Below, one piece after another: positions 25,481 through 37,913 of a stretch of 64,000 bases of DNA. The translations under genes and the position numbers were made by a program. The notes under the pieces are model-generated. The model worked only from the letters and a program-made list of their open reading frames with translations. It searched no databases and was not told where the DNA came from. Numbering within the stretch: position 1 is the first letter of the stretch; each line of letters opens with the position of its first letter. Source of the DNA: Acidobacteriota bacterium (GTDB lineage Bacteria; Acidobacteriota; Vicinamibacteria; Vicinamibacterales; Vicinamibacteraceae); assembly GCA_020845575.1 (NCBI GenBank), contig JADLFL010000040.1, positions 124,001-188,000 on the forward strand. The letters run 5' to 3'.

Positions 25481-26146
25481 GTGTTCTACAGGCACTTCGT
25501 CTTCGACCTCGATGGCACGTTGATCGACTCGCGTCAGGATCTCGTGGATGCCGCCAACGCGATGCTCGCCACCTATGATGCACCGCCCCTCCCGTCGCAG
25601 GCCGTCGTGGCGATGGTGGGCGAGGGCGCCCGCATGCTTGTGACGCGTGCGCTGGCCGCGGCGCGCGTCGACGCCGACGTCGACGAGGCGCTCGCCCGGT
25701 TCATCGACGCCTATGACGCGCGGCTCACGGCCACCACGCACCTCTACGACGGCGTGGCCGAGACGTTGCGCCGGCTCCACGCCGGAGCCCACGTGTCGGT
25801 GCTCACCAACAAGCCGCAGCGGCCGACCGACGCCATCCTGGCATCGTTGGGCGTCGCGCCGTTCGTCCATGCGGCTATCGGTGGCGATTCGTCGTACGGC
25901 AGGAAGCCCGCGCCCGACGCCCTGCGCGCGCTGATCGATCGCGCCGGCGCGACTGTGGAAGAGACCCTGATGGTCGGCGACTCGTGGGTGGACGTGGCGA
26001 CCGCCGTGGCCGCCGGTGTCGACGCGTGTCTGGTCACTTACGGGTTCGGTTTCGCCGCCGTCGACGCCGAGCACCGCGCGCGGGCCCGCTGGTCCATCGA
26101 TGCGATCGACAGCCTGCTCCCGCTGATGTCGGCGCATCAGCGCTGA
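25481..26146 (+). CDS. gph: HAD-family phosphatase, phosphoglycolate phosphatase-like
   Basis: The 221-residue product has HAD motif I FDLDGTLIDS (about residues 8-17), motif II VLTNKPQRP, motif III lysine in GRKPAPDAL and motif IV MVGDSWVDVATA. The helical cap after motif I fits the Gph/PGPase subclass that removes 2-phosphoglycolate. Exact substrate cannot be told from sequence. The gene ends at 26146 and the reverse gene's stop begins at 26147, so the two stops abut as TGATCA. Confidence 0.88.
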   Translation: MFYRHFVFDLDGTLIDSRQDLVDAANAMLATYDAPPLPSQAVVAMVGEGARMLVTRALAAARVDADVDEALARFIDAYDARLTATTHLYDGVAETLRRLHAGAHVSVLTNKPQRPTDAILASLGVAPFVHAAIGGDSSYGRKPAPDALRALIDRAGATVEETLMVGDSWVDVATAVAAGVDACLVTYGFGFAAVDAEHRARARWSIDAIDSLLPLMSAHQR

Positions 26147-26827
26147 TCACCGCGCGGGCGTCGTGTCGACGAGCACCTTCGACGCCGCGCGCGCGCCGAT
26201 CACCAGCTGTGGCGCGTCGGTCCCCTGCACGGCCACGCTGTCGGCAGCCGTGTCTCGCGACAGCACCACGAGCACCTGGCCGGGTACCAGGGCACTCTGT
26301 TCCAGGAAGCGGAGGAAATCCGCGTTCTGATCGGCGATGCGCGCCACGCGCACCGGCACGCCGAGCGGGCAGTCGGCGAGCGAGTGGTAGCTGCGCTCGT
26401 GGACGCCGCCGTCGGCATTCGGGATGGGGTCGCCGTGCGGGTCGACGGACGGGAAGCCGAGCATCTCGTCCATCCTGCCGATCAGCCGATCGGAGACGGC
26501 ATGCTCCAGGTGTTCGGCCTCGTCGTGGACCTCGGCCCAGCTCATGCCCATGACCTCGACGAGGAACAACTCGATGAGGCGATGCCGCCGCAGGACGAGT
26601 CCCGCGAGCCTGTCGCCGGCGGGTGTCAGGCGCACGCCCGCGTACGGCTCGTAGCGCACGAGTCCGGACTCGGCGAGGGCCTTCACCATCGTGGTGGCCG
26701 TGCCGGGCACCACGTCGAGCGCGGCGGCGAGCTGGCCCATGGGCACGAGCGCGTCAGCCGCGATCGCACGCTGCGCGGCGTGGATGGCCTTGAGGTAATT
26801 CTCGACGGTGCTGGACGGCAGCATCAA
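26147..26827 (-). CDS. DtxR/MntR-family metal-dependent transcriptional regulator
   Basis: The 226-residue product has an N-terminal winged helix (VENYLKAIHAAQRA, then DVVPGTATTMVKALAESGLV). The metal-sensing and dimer domain follows (HRLIELFLVEVMGMSWAEVH, then DEAEHLEHAVSD, with the His/Glu ligands). The C-terminal SH3-like FeoA domain is present (about 150-225). That domain is typical of DtxR/IdeR, while many MntR lack it. Whether it senses manganese or iron is undecided. It starts at an ATGA overlap with the upstream glycosyltransferase, an unusual operon partner. No metal-uptake gene is adjacent. Confidence 0.87.
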   Translation of the reverse strand: MMLPSSTVENYLKAIHAAQRAIAADALVPMGQLAAALDVVPGTATTMVKALAESGLVRYEPYAGVRLTPAGDRLAGLVLRRHRLIELFLVEVMGMSWAEVHDEAEHLEHAVSDRLIGRMDEMLGFPSVDPHGDPIPNADGGVHERSYHSLADCPLGVPVRVARIADQNADFLRFLEQSALVPGQVLVVLSRDTAADSVAVQGTDAPQLVIGARAASKVLVDTTPAR

Positions 26828-27969
26828 CCGTCATATGGTACCTGCGGCGAGGTGCGACAGGCGTCGGCATGGATCGCCTCGAGCCGATCGACCATCGTCT
26901 CGACGCCGTACTCGCGACGTGCGGCGGCTTCGACGGCGGCACCCATCTCGACCCTGTCGTCCCGCGTGATGGCTCGCACAAGCGCTGCTGCCAGCGTGTC
27001 GACGGACGCTTCCGTCTGTGCGTCCGGTGAGTCGAGATCCACTACCTCACCGGCGTTCGCCTTCTCGATCATCTCGGGGATCCCACCCACGCGCGTCGAC
27101 ACGATGGGAAGGCCCGCCAGCATCGCCTCGACGATCGCCACGGGCTGGTTGTCGGATCGGGACGGAAGGCAGAACACGTCGGCGGAGAGGAGGATGTCCC
27201 ACGGGCGCGCGACGTGCCCGAGGAGGCGGATGCGCTGGCCGGTGGGATCGGTGCGGCTCGCGAGCGCGCGAAGTTCAGCCGCCATGTCGCCGTCGCCGGC
27301 CAGATCCAGCGTCGCACCGGGACACTGCTCCCACACGAGCGGCATCGCGGCCACGAGGAGATCCTGCCCCTTGCGCATCGTGATCTCGCCGACGCAGATG
27401 ATGCGGGTGTCGCGCGAACCGGCGCGCGCGGCCGTGCGGGCGGGGTAGCGCGAGAGATCGAAGCCGTTAGGAATCACGTACACGTGTGGGACACCGGGAA
27501 GCGCGGCCACGCGTTGGGCCCAGTCGGTCGACGGCGAGATCACGGCCTTCGCCGTGGACATCGCGAGCGCGTCCTGGAGGTCGTAGGCCGCCGGTCGTTC
27601 GAGGTTCCAGCCGTGGCATGTCACGACGATGGCTGGCGCGCCGGACCAGTGCGCCACGGCGCCAGCCACGGCGGTATGCGCGTGCGCGACGTCGCCCGGC
27701 GACCAGGCTCCCACCAACGCGCGCAGGCCGTCGGCCGCGCGTCCGAGGCCCGCCGTGTCGCGATGGAATGTATCTCCGACGACCTGCGTGACGATGCCTC
27801 TCCGCTCCAGTTCCGCGACCTGCGCCGGATCGGACGCCCAGGGGCCTTCGGCATCGGTCGAGAGCGCCACGAGCACGGTGTGTCCACGTTTCGCCTGCTC
27901 CGTACACAGATCGACGATGGCGCGGCCGGCCCCGAGGCGGAGATGCGTCACGACATGGACGATGCGCAT
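26824..27969 (-). CDS. GT4-type glycosyltransferase
   Basis: The 381-residue product has the two-Rossmann GT-B fold of GT family 4. Its N-terminus is MRIVHVVTHLRLGAGRAIVD, followed by the middle strand VYVIPNGFDLSRY and the C-terminal donor-binding domain. There, RIICVGEITMRKGQDLLV and VFCLPSRSDNQPVAIVEAML hold the E-x7-E pair, and GGIPEMI follows. The acceptor cannot be predicted. It is followed without a gap by the DtxR-type regulator gene. Confidence 0.88.
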   Translation of the reverse strand: MRIVHVVTHLRLGAGRAIVDLCTEQAKRGHTVLVALSTDAEGPWASDPAQVAELERRGIVTQVVGDTFHRDTAGLGRAADGLRALVGAWSPGDVAHAHTAVAGAVAHWSGAPAIVVTCHGWNLERPAAYDLQDALAMSTAKAVISPSTDWAQRVAALPGVPHVYVIPNGFDLSRYPARTAARAGSRDTRIICVGEITMRKGQDLLVAAMPLVWEQCPGATLDLAGDGDMAAELRALASRTDPTGQRIRLLGHVARPWDILLSADVFCLPSRSDNQPVAIVEAMLAGLPIVSTRVGGIPEMIEKANAGEVVDLDSPDAQTEASVDTLAAALVRAITRDDRVEMGAAVEAAARREYGVETMVDRLEAIHADACRTSPQVPYDG

Positions 27970-28044
27970 GAGCGGCGTCAGTCTCTCACGGCGGCCCGAT
28001 GCCCGGCGGCCTGGCGGTGCCCGGTGCTGCTATTCTTCTCGGCT

Positions 28045-28476
28045 ATGCTCGAGACGGCTGAGGTCCGCAGGCAGCTCACCCATCGGCTCGCCGAGCTCCG
28101 CAAGGCGCAGACCCTGCGCCGGACGGCGATCGACGCCGCGCGCGGTGCGTTCGACGCGGTGCTGGAGCGCGAGATCGCGCCGACCGTGCGTCAGCTCGCG
28201 CAGGCGCTGAAGGCCGAGGGCTTCGGGTTCTCCGTGCAGACGCCAGCGTCGGCCGTCAGGCTCATCTCGGATCGCTCCAGCGACAACATGATCGAGGTCG
28301 TACTGGAACTGGGCGGCGCGCAGCCGGCAGTCGTCGTGCGCAGCGCGTTCGTGCGCGGCCGCCGGCAGATCGAGGACGAGCGCGCGCTGGCAGAGGGCGA
28401 CGCCATCGCCTCGCTCGACGGCGAGCGCGTGCTGGCCGTGCTGCTCGACGTCATCGAGCCCTTCATCGAGCGATAG
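28045..28476 (+). CDS. Hypothetical protein with N-terminal coiled region
   Basis: The 143-residue product starts with a long amphipathic helix (TAEVRRQLTHRLAELRKAQT). A small alpha/beta domain follows (GFGFSVQTPASAVRLIS, then DDNMIEVVLELGG-like strand). I recognise no family. A TATTCT box lies 8 nt before the ATG. It is followed by 229 bp without a convincing gene. It runs divergently from the glycosyltransferase gene. Confidence 0.6.
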   Translation: MLETAEVRRQLTHRLAELRKAQTLRRTAIDAARGAFDAVLEREIAPTVRQLAQALKAEGFGFSVQTPASAVRLISDRSSDNMIEVVLELGGAQPAVVVRSAFVRGRRQIEDERALAEGDAIASLDGERVLAVLLDVIEPFIER

Positions 28477-28705
28477 GACGCGCGGTCCGGCTCCCTGGCC
28501 GCACACAGCATCAGGCCGTGTGACGGCAGCAGCGCGTCACCTGTTCGGCGGCGCGGCAGACGATTCACAAGCGGTCGAGGCTGCCGAGGGACCCTCATCC
28601 CCGTGGTGCGGAAGGCCGACCCGCCCGGCCACGCGTCGACTTCCGCGGCGCCGTCGGCGTCACAATGACTGCGCGCCGGCGTCCCGGGCGCCTGGAGGTT
28701 CACTC
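28477..28705. other. Intergenic region without a convincing gene
   Basis: Frames here give only biased Pro/Arg-rich readings with no start in good context. A GGAGG at about 28694-28698 is the ribosome binding site of the next gene. Confidence 0.5.
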
Positions 28706-29446
28706 GTGCGTCATCTGATCCCCTCGCTTTACGCCATCACCTGCCTCGCGTCCGTTGCTTCTCCGGCGAGTGCCGATCAGTCACCGTACGCTCCCGACCA
28801 GGCCGCCGTACGTACCGTTGGCGACATCGCGATCGCGTCGGGCGAGGGCCGCGTGACGCGCGCGGCGGATCAGGCGTTCGTCACGGTCGCCTCCGAAGCG
28901 CGCTCGCGTCAGCCGCGTGAGGCGCAGGCGCAGAACGCCACCGTGGCCGAGGCCATCCGTACGCGTCTCCAGGCCTTCGCACTGCCCGCCGACGCCATCC
29001 GCACGCTCAGCGTGAGCATGCAGCCACAGTTCGACTGGGCCAACGGCAGGCAGACGCTGCGCGGCTACGTCGCCACCAACATGATCGAAGTCCGACTGGA
29101 CGATGTGACGAAGGTGGGGGAGGTGGTGGACGCGGTCGTGGCGGCGGGGGCAACGCGCGTGACGGGCGTGCGCTTCACGCTGAAGGACATGGCGGGAGCG
29201 CAGCGCGAGGCGCTCGCGCTGGCATCGGCCAGCGCGCTCGACCGTGCGCGAGCGATGGCCAGGGGCGTGGGGCGTGACGTCGACCGCGTGATTCGCCTCG
29301 ACGAGACGGGCAGCAGCCCGATGCCGCCTCCGCCCGTGATGATGCGCATGGCCGAAGCCGTCAGCGCCGACGCCCCGACAACGCCCGTCACCGCCGGCGA
29401 CATCGAAGTCCGCGTGTCGGTCACGGTCCACGCTGTCATGCGCTGA
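28706..29446 (+). CDS. SIMPL-domain (DUF541) exported protein
   Basis: The 246-residue product has a signal peptide (YAITCLASVASPASA) and one SIMPL domain. It shows the family's GEGRVTRAADQAFVTV start, an RTLSVSMQPQFDW middle strand, and a conserved YVATNMIEVRLDDVTKVGE segment. GGATRVTGVRFTL-like and LASASALDRARAMA helices follow. SIMPL proteins are periplasmic or outer-membrane associated, with poorly known roles in stress. GTG start at 28706 follows a GGAGG Shine-Dalgarno by about 7 nt. The frame open to 28520 is not used because it precedes the signal. Confidence 0.85.
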   Translation: MRHLIPSLYAITCLASVASPASADQSPYAPDQAAVRTVGDIAIASGEGRVTRAADQAFVTVASEARSRQPREAQAQNATVAEAIRTRLQAFALPADAIRTLSVSMQPQFDWANGRQTLRGYVATNMIEVRLDDVTKVGEVVDAVVAAGATRVTGVRFTLKDMAGAQREALALASASALDRARAMARGVGRDVDRVIRLDETGSSPMPPPPVMMRMAEAVSADAPTTPVTAGDIEVRVSVTVHAVMR

Positions 29447-29548
29447 CGTATGACACGAGCCGGCCCGAGTCCTGCCGGGGGTTCGCTATGATCGACCGGA
29501 TGGTCGATCCGGGGCGTTGCGCCGCGGACGCCCGTGCAAGGAGTTTCC

Positions 29549-30997
29549 GTGTCGCATACCGTTCACATCCCCACGCCCCTTCGCCAATACACCGACAAGC
29601 TGGACACGGTGCAGGTCGGCGGTGCCACCGTCGGTGACGCGCTCGCGCAGCTGACTGCCGCGTATCCGGACCTGCAGAAGCACCTCTACAACGAGCAGGG
29701 GAAGCTCCGGCACTTCGTCAACATCTACGTGAACGACGAGGACATCCGGTATCTCCAGAAGGAGCAGACGCCGCTCGGCGAGCAGGACACCATCAGCATC
29801 ATCCCGTCGGTGGCCGGCGGCAGTGCAGCGACGGCGGAACTGCCCGCGCTCGAACAGGAGGAAGTGGCGCGCTACAGCCGTCACCTGATCCTTCCGGAAG
29901 TCGGGGTCGAGGGGCAGAAGAAGCTGAAGGCCGCGAGCGTGCTGTGCGTGGGCGCAGGCGGACTCGGCTCGCCCGTCCTCCTGTATCTCGCCGCTGCCGG
30001 CATCGGCCGCATCGGCATCGTCGACTTCGACGTGGTGGACCTGAGCAACCTGCAGCGACAGGTGGCGCACGGCACCTCCGACGTCGGCCGCCGCAAGCTC
30101 GACTCGGCGCACGACGCGATCAGGGCGATCAACCCGCACGTGCAGGTCGACCTGTACGAAACGGCGCTGTCATCGCAGAACGCGCTCGACCTGTTCAGGC
30201 CGTACGACATCATCATCGACGGCACCGACAACTTCCCGACGCGCTATCTCGTGAACGACGCGTGCGTGCTGATCGGCAAGCCGAACGCGTACGGCAGCAT
30301 CTTCCGGTTCGAAGGACAGGCGTCGGTGTTCGCCACCAAGGGCGGCCCGTGCTATCGCTGCCTTTATCCCGAACCGCCGCCGCCGGGGCTCGTCCCGAGC
30401 TGCGCTGAAGGCGGCGTGCTCGGCGTGCTGCCGGGCATGGTCGGGATGATTCAGGCCACCGAGGCGATCAAGCTGATTCTCGGCGCGGGCGAGCCGCTCG
30501 TCGGCAGGTTCCTCATCTACGACGCGCTCCGCATGAAGTTCCGCGAGCTGAAGCTGCGCCGCGATCCCGAGTGCCCCGTGTGCGGCGACAACCCGACGGT
30601 CAAGGCGCTCATCGACTACGAGCAGTTCTGCGGCCTCAAGCCCGCCGCCGGTGCCGCACCCGCCGCCGCCCCGCAGGAGATCCCCGCCGTCACCGTCGAG
30701 GAGCTCAAGCAGCGTCTCGATCGCGGCGACGACATCGTCGTGCTCGACGTGCGCGAGCCGCACGAAGTGGACATCGTCCGCATCGACGGCACGACGGTGA
30801 TCCCGCTCGGCGACCTGCCCAACCGGCTCGACGAGCTCGATCGCTCGCGCGACATGCTCGTCCACTGCAAGATGGGCGGCCGCAGCGCGAAAGCCGTCGC
30901 GCTGCTGCGCGAGAAGGGCTTCGACAGGGCTTACAACGTCACGGGCGGCATCCTCGCCTGGGTCGATCGAATCGAGCCGCAGAAATCGAAGTACTGA
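29549..30997 (+). CDS. moeB: MoaD/ThiS - MoeB adenylyltransferase - rhodanese fusion
   Basis: The 482-residue protein has three domains. Residues about 1-90 are a ubiquitin-like MoaD/ThiS domain ending in SIIPSVAGG. Residues about 105-360 are an E1-like MoeB/ThiF domain with GAGGLGSPVLLYLAAAGIG (ATP loop), FDVVDLSNLQRQV, the acceptor cysteine region LVPSCAEGGVLGV and two CxxC zinc pairs (CYRC, CPVC). Residues about 385-482 are a rhodanese domain with active loop CKMGGRSAKA. Activation and sulfur transfer to the MoaD glycine would normally need a free C-terminal GG, which here is internal. I prefer GTG at 29549 because AAGGAG lies 6 nt upstream. GTG at 29534 is also open. Confidence 0.88.
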   Translation: MSHTVHIPTPLRQYTDKLDTVQVGGATVGDALAQLTAAYPDLQKHLYNEQGKLRHFVNIYVNDEDIRYLQKEQTPLGEQDTISIIPSVAGGSAATAELPALEQEEVARYSRHLILPEVGVEGQKKLKAASVLCVGAGGLGSPVLLYLAAAGIGRIGIVDFDVVDLSNLQRQVAHGTSDVGRRKLDSAHDAIRAINPHVQVDLYETALSSQNALDLFRPYDIIIDGTDNFPTRYLVNDACVLIGKPNAYGSIFRFEGQASVFATKGGPCYRCLYPEPPPPGLVPSCAEGGVLGVLPGMVGMIQATEAIKLILGAGEPLVGRFLIYDALRMKFRELKLRRDPECPVCGDNPTVKALIDYEQFCGLKPAAGAAPAAAPQEIPAVTVEELKQRLDRGDDIVVLDVREPHEVDIVRIDGTTVIPLGDLPNRLDELDRSRDMLVHCKMGGRSAKAVALLREKGFDRAYNVTGGILAWVDRIEPQKSKY

Positions 30998-31089
30998 TGG
31001 GAAGGGTGCTCGACGTCCGTGTCGAGAGTGCTGGGCTAGAATTCAATCACCTCGGGGACGAGGTGATGAAGGTGTTCAGGGTGGACTGA
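30997..31089 (+). CDS. Very small ORF, 30 residues
   Basis: It starts in a TGATG junction with the fusion gene and ends at TGA 31089. It has mixed composition (EFNHLGDEVMKVFRVD) without a recognisable family. It might be a coupling leader or a remnant of the mobile-looking region to its right. Low confidence. Confidence 0.25.
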   Translation: MGRVLDVRVESAGLEFNHLGDEVMKVFRVD

Positions 31090-31092
31090 CTC

Positions 31093-31245
31093 GTGGCCTC
31101 TACCCCTCCATCCGTCGTCGTCCTTGGTGGGCCAAATGGAGCCGGCAAGTGGCCGCAACTGGTCGCTACCGGTGGGACGGGCGTGGCGACACGCGTCCGC
31201 CTGCCGCAGGCCTGGCGGGCAGCTTCAGAGGGATACGACCAATGA
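31093..31245 (+). pseudogene. Truncated zeta-toxin-like P-loop kinase remnant
   Basis: The 50-codon reading starts with VVVLGGPNGAGK, the Walker A strand-loop of zeta-toxin/COG4185-type ATPases, where the next residue should be Ser/Thr. The frame then continues with unrelated-looking residues and ends in QAWRAASEGYDQ. A complete toxin has about 190-200 residues, so roughly 150 are missing. The stop overlaps the next ATG (ATGA), as in intact loci, so the two outer ends of the gene are kept and the middle is lost. It probably has no kinase activity. Confidence 0.55.
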
Positions 31246-31457
31246 GTAGTACGGAGTCGACCGTCACGGAATTGTTCGACGAGGGAACGGCCATCGACCA
31301 GGCACTTCGCGAGGCCGCCAGGGATGCCAGACGCTTCCACAAGGCGATCGGCAATCCGATGGCCACGTGGAGGGACGGCAAGGTGGTGTGGGTACAGCCG
31401 GAGGACATCGTCGTCGATACTCCGGCTGAGGCAAGCGACCGTCCCGACCGGCAGTAA
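31242..31457 (+). CDS. Small partner protein of zeta-type toxin (antitoxin-like)
   Basis: The 71-residue product carries AIDQALREAARDARRFHKAI, then GNPMATWRDGKVVWVQPEDIVV. This helix plus WRDGKVVWV strand pattern is the one I know from small proteins encoded next to zeta-like toxins, so I call it the partner. It retains an intact frame, though the toxin upstream is deleted. Whether it acts as an antitoxin is inference. Its start is coupled by ATGA overlap. Confidence 0.6.
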   Translation: MSSTESTVTELFDEGTAIDQALREAARDARRFHKAIGNPMATWRDGKVVWVQPEDIVVDTPAEASDRPDRQ

Positions 31458-31471
31458 GTCCAGGTACTGAG

Positions 31472-31493
31472 CAGGGCGGAGGACGCCGCCCTG
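31472..31493. terminator. GC hairpin between convergent genes
   Basis: CAGGGCGG and CCGCCCTG form an 8-bp stem with a 6-nt loop between the zeta partner (+) and the kinase gene (-). There is no T-tract. A terminator role is inferred from position. Confidence 0.45.
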
Positions 31494-31502
31494 AAGGGCC
31501 TG

Positions 31503-36294
<4,792 letters not shown>

Positions 36295-36302
<8 letters not shown>

Positions 36303-36630
36303 GGAGAGGGACCACGGACGGAGTCTCAGCCGCGAGATCGGCCGCAAGGCAGCGCGCCGGTTGCGCGCACGCGGGCGGGCGGGCCCGACGTGGGCCGGCC
36401 TGGGCGCCTATGGCGTGGTCGGCTGGTCCATCGTCATCCCGACGCTCGCGGGGATTGCGCTGGGCGTGTGGGTGGACGACAGGTGGCCGAGCCGTTTCTC
36501 GTGGACGCTGATGCTGATCACGGCAGGCCTGCTCATCGGATGCTGGAATGCGTGGCGCTGGGTGACGAGCGAGCAGCGCGCGATTCGGGACGCAGACGGC
36601 AGCGTGCCCCGGGAGGACGAGGATGACTGA
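36295..36630 (+). CDS. atpQ: N-ATPase AtpQ/AtpI-like membrane protein
   Basis: This is a 111-residue basic N-terminus plus two TM helices. The signature GVVGWSIVIPTLAGIALGVW in the first helix, followed by VDDRWPSR in the loop, matches the AtpI/AtpQ gene that follows atpC in N-ATPase operons. It is thought to help rotor assembly. The GTG at 36295 is chosen since the open frame upstream lies inside atpC. The gene overlaps atpC and the following atpR by 8 nt each. Confidence 0.82.
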
Positions 36631-36916
36631 GGAACTCGGCCCGTGGAGCCTCGCGATCGGCGGCGGGGCCGCGGTGGCAGTGCTGTATCTCACGAGCCTG
36701 TGGTGGACGGTCGCGCGCGTCGCGCGCACGCGGCATCCGGCGCGCCTCGTTGCTGTGAGCTATCTACTGCGGGCGCCGATCGCCGCGCTTGCGCTGTTCG
36801 CCGTTGCCGCCGGCGATGCGCCGCGTCTGCTGGCGGCGCTCGCCTCGTTTCTCGCTGTCCGTACGGTGGTCGTCCGGTCGGTGCGCAGCGGTGGGTATTC
36901 GGCGTCGACGAGATGA
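36623..36916 (+). CDS. atpR: N-ATPase membrane subunit AtpR
   Basis: This is a 97-residue protein of about three TM segments (LAIGGGAAVAVLYLTSLWWT first). An internal positively charged segment RVARTRHPARLVAV and LRAPIAAL follow, with further arginines near the end. AtpR is found only in N-ATPase operons, and its role is not well defined. The place between atpQ and atpB is diagnostic. Overlap with atpQ is 8 nt. Confidence 0.8.
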   Translation: MTEELGPWSLAIGGGAAVAVLYLTSLWWTVARVARTRHPARLVAVSYLLRAPIAALALFAVAAGDAPRLLAALASFLAVRTVVVRSVRSGGYSASTR

Positions 36917-36932
36917 TGCACGCAAGGGAACG

Positions 36933-37634
36933 ATGATGGTGGAGATCACGCCGGACCAGATCGTGTACGTGCAGTGGGGTGCCGTCGCGCTCAACGCCAC
37001 GGTCGTGTGGACGTGGGTGGTGATGGCGCTGCTGGTCGCCGGGTCGTGGGCCTTGACCCGGGCGATGGAGACGAGCGATACGCCCTCGCGCGGTCAGCAC
37101 GTGATCGAGGCGATCGTCGCGCTGATCCTGGGCCAGATCCGCGACGTCAGCGGGCGTTCGCCGGAGACCCTCCTGCCGTTCGCGGGCACCCTGTTCCTGT
37201 TCATCGTCACCTCGAACTCGCTCACGATCGTGCCCGGCTTCCACGCGCCCACCAGTTCGTTGTCCACCACCACCGCCCTGGCGCTGTGCGTGTTCATCGC
37301 CGTGCCGGTGTTCGGGATCCGCGAGCAGGGCCTGCGGGGCTACCTCCGGCACTATGCGCAGCCGTCGGTGTTCATGGTGCCGCTGACATTCATCGGAGAA
37401 GTGTCGCGGACGGTGGCGCTCGCGCTCCGGCTTTTCGGCAACATGATGAGCGGCGTCGTGATGGCTGCCGTCTTCGTCGGCCTGGCGCCGTTGTTTTTCC
37501 CGGCCGTCCTCCAGGCCTTCGGCCTGGTCATCGGCGTGATTCAGGCCTACATCTTCTCCGTTCTGGCCACGGTCTACATCGCCTCGGCGACGCAGGTCCA
37601 CACCGGAGCGGCAGACACCAGGGAGGGGACATGA
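36933..37634 (+). CDS. atpB: N-type ATPase subunit a (AtpB)
   Basis: The 233-residue a subunit forms the ion half-channels. The essential stator arginine is R166 in EVSRTVALALRLFGNMMSG. The N-terminal region contains VYVQWGAVALNATVVWTWVV. The C-terminal helix VIQAYIFSVLATVYIASA carries the conserved Gln and Tyr. Tandem ATGs occur at 36933 and 36936 with an AAGGGA ribosome site. It overlaps the c-subunit gene by 4 nt. Confidence 0.92.
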   Translation: MMVEITPDQIVYVQWGAVALNATVVWTWVVMALLVAGSWALTRAMETSDTPSRGQHVIEAIVALILGQIRDVSGRSPETLLPFAGTLFLFIVTSNSLTIVPGFHAPTSSLSTTTALALCVFIAVPVFGIREQGLRGYLRHYAQPSVFMVPLTFIGEVSRTVALALRLFGNMMSGVVMAAVFVGLAPLFFPAVLQAFGLVIGVIQAYIFSVLATVYIASATQVHTGAADTREGT

Positions 37635-37912
37635 ACGAACTCGTGTGGGTGGGCGTCGCGTCCATTGTCATGGCCGGCGTGGCGGTGAGCGTCGGCTCGA
37701 TTGCGCCGGCGCTGGCCGAAGGCCGTGCGGTGGCGCAGGCGCTGGCCTCGATCGCCCAACAGCCCGACGAAGCGAACGGCATCAGCCGGACGCTGTTCAT
37801 CGGCCTGGCGATCATCGAGACGTCGGGCATCTATTGCTTCGTTATCGCCATCATTCTGCTGTTCGCCAACCCGGTCTGGACCACGATGCTGGCGCGCGCC
37901 TCCGGGCAGTGA
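37631..37912 (+). CDS. atpE: N-type ATPase rotor subunit c (AtpE)
   Basis: This is a 93-residue two-helix c subunit. TM2 carries ETSGIY, with the ion-carrying E63, T64, S65 and Y68. TM1 carries E30 in PALAEGRAVAQAL, where Ilyobacter tartaricus has Gln32. So there are two carboxylates per subunit, the hallmark of N-ATPase rotors. The GxGxGxG packing motif of ordinary rotors is partly replaced by Ala, which is compatible with a large ring. Whether the ion is sodium or proton cannot be settled from sequence: the two-carboxylate rotor of Burkholderia was proposed to be proton-specific. The ATPase's reported direction in this class may be ion pumping. Confidence 0.93.
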   Translation: MNELVWVGVASIVMAGVAVSVGSIAPALAEGRAVAQALASIAQQPDEANGISRTLFIGLAIIETSGIYCFVIAIILLFANPVWTTMLARASGQ

Positions 37913-37913
37913 G

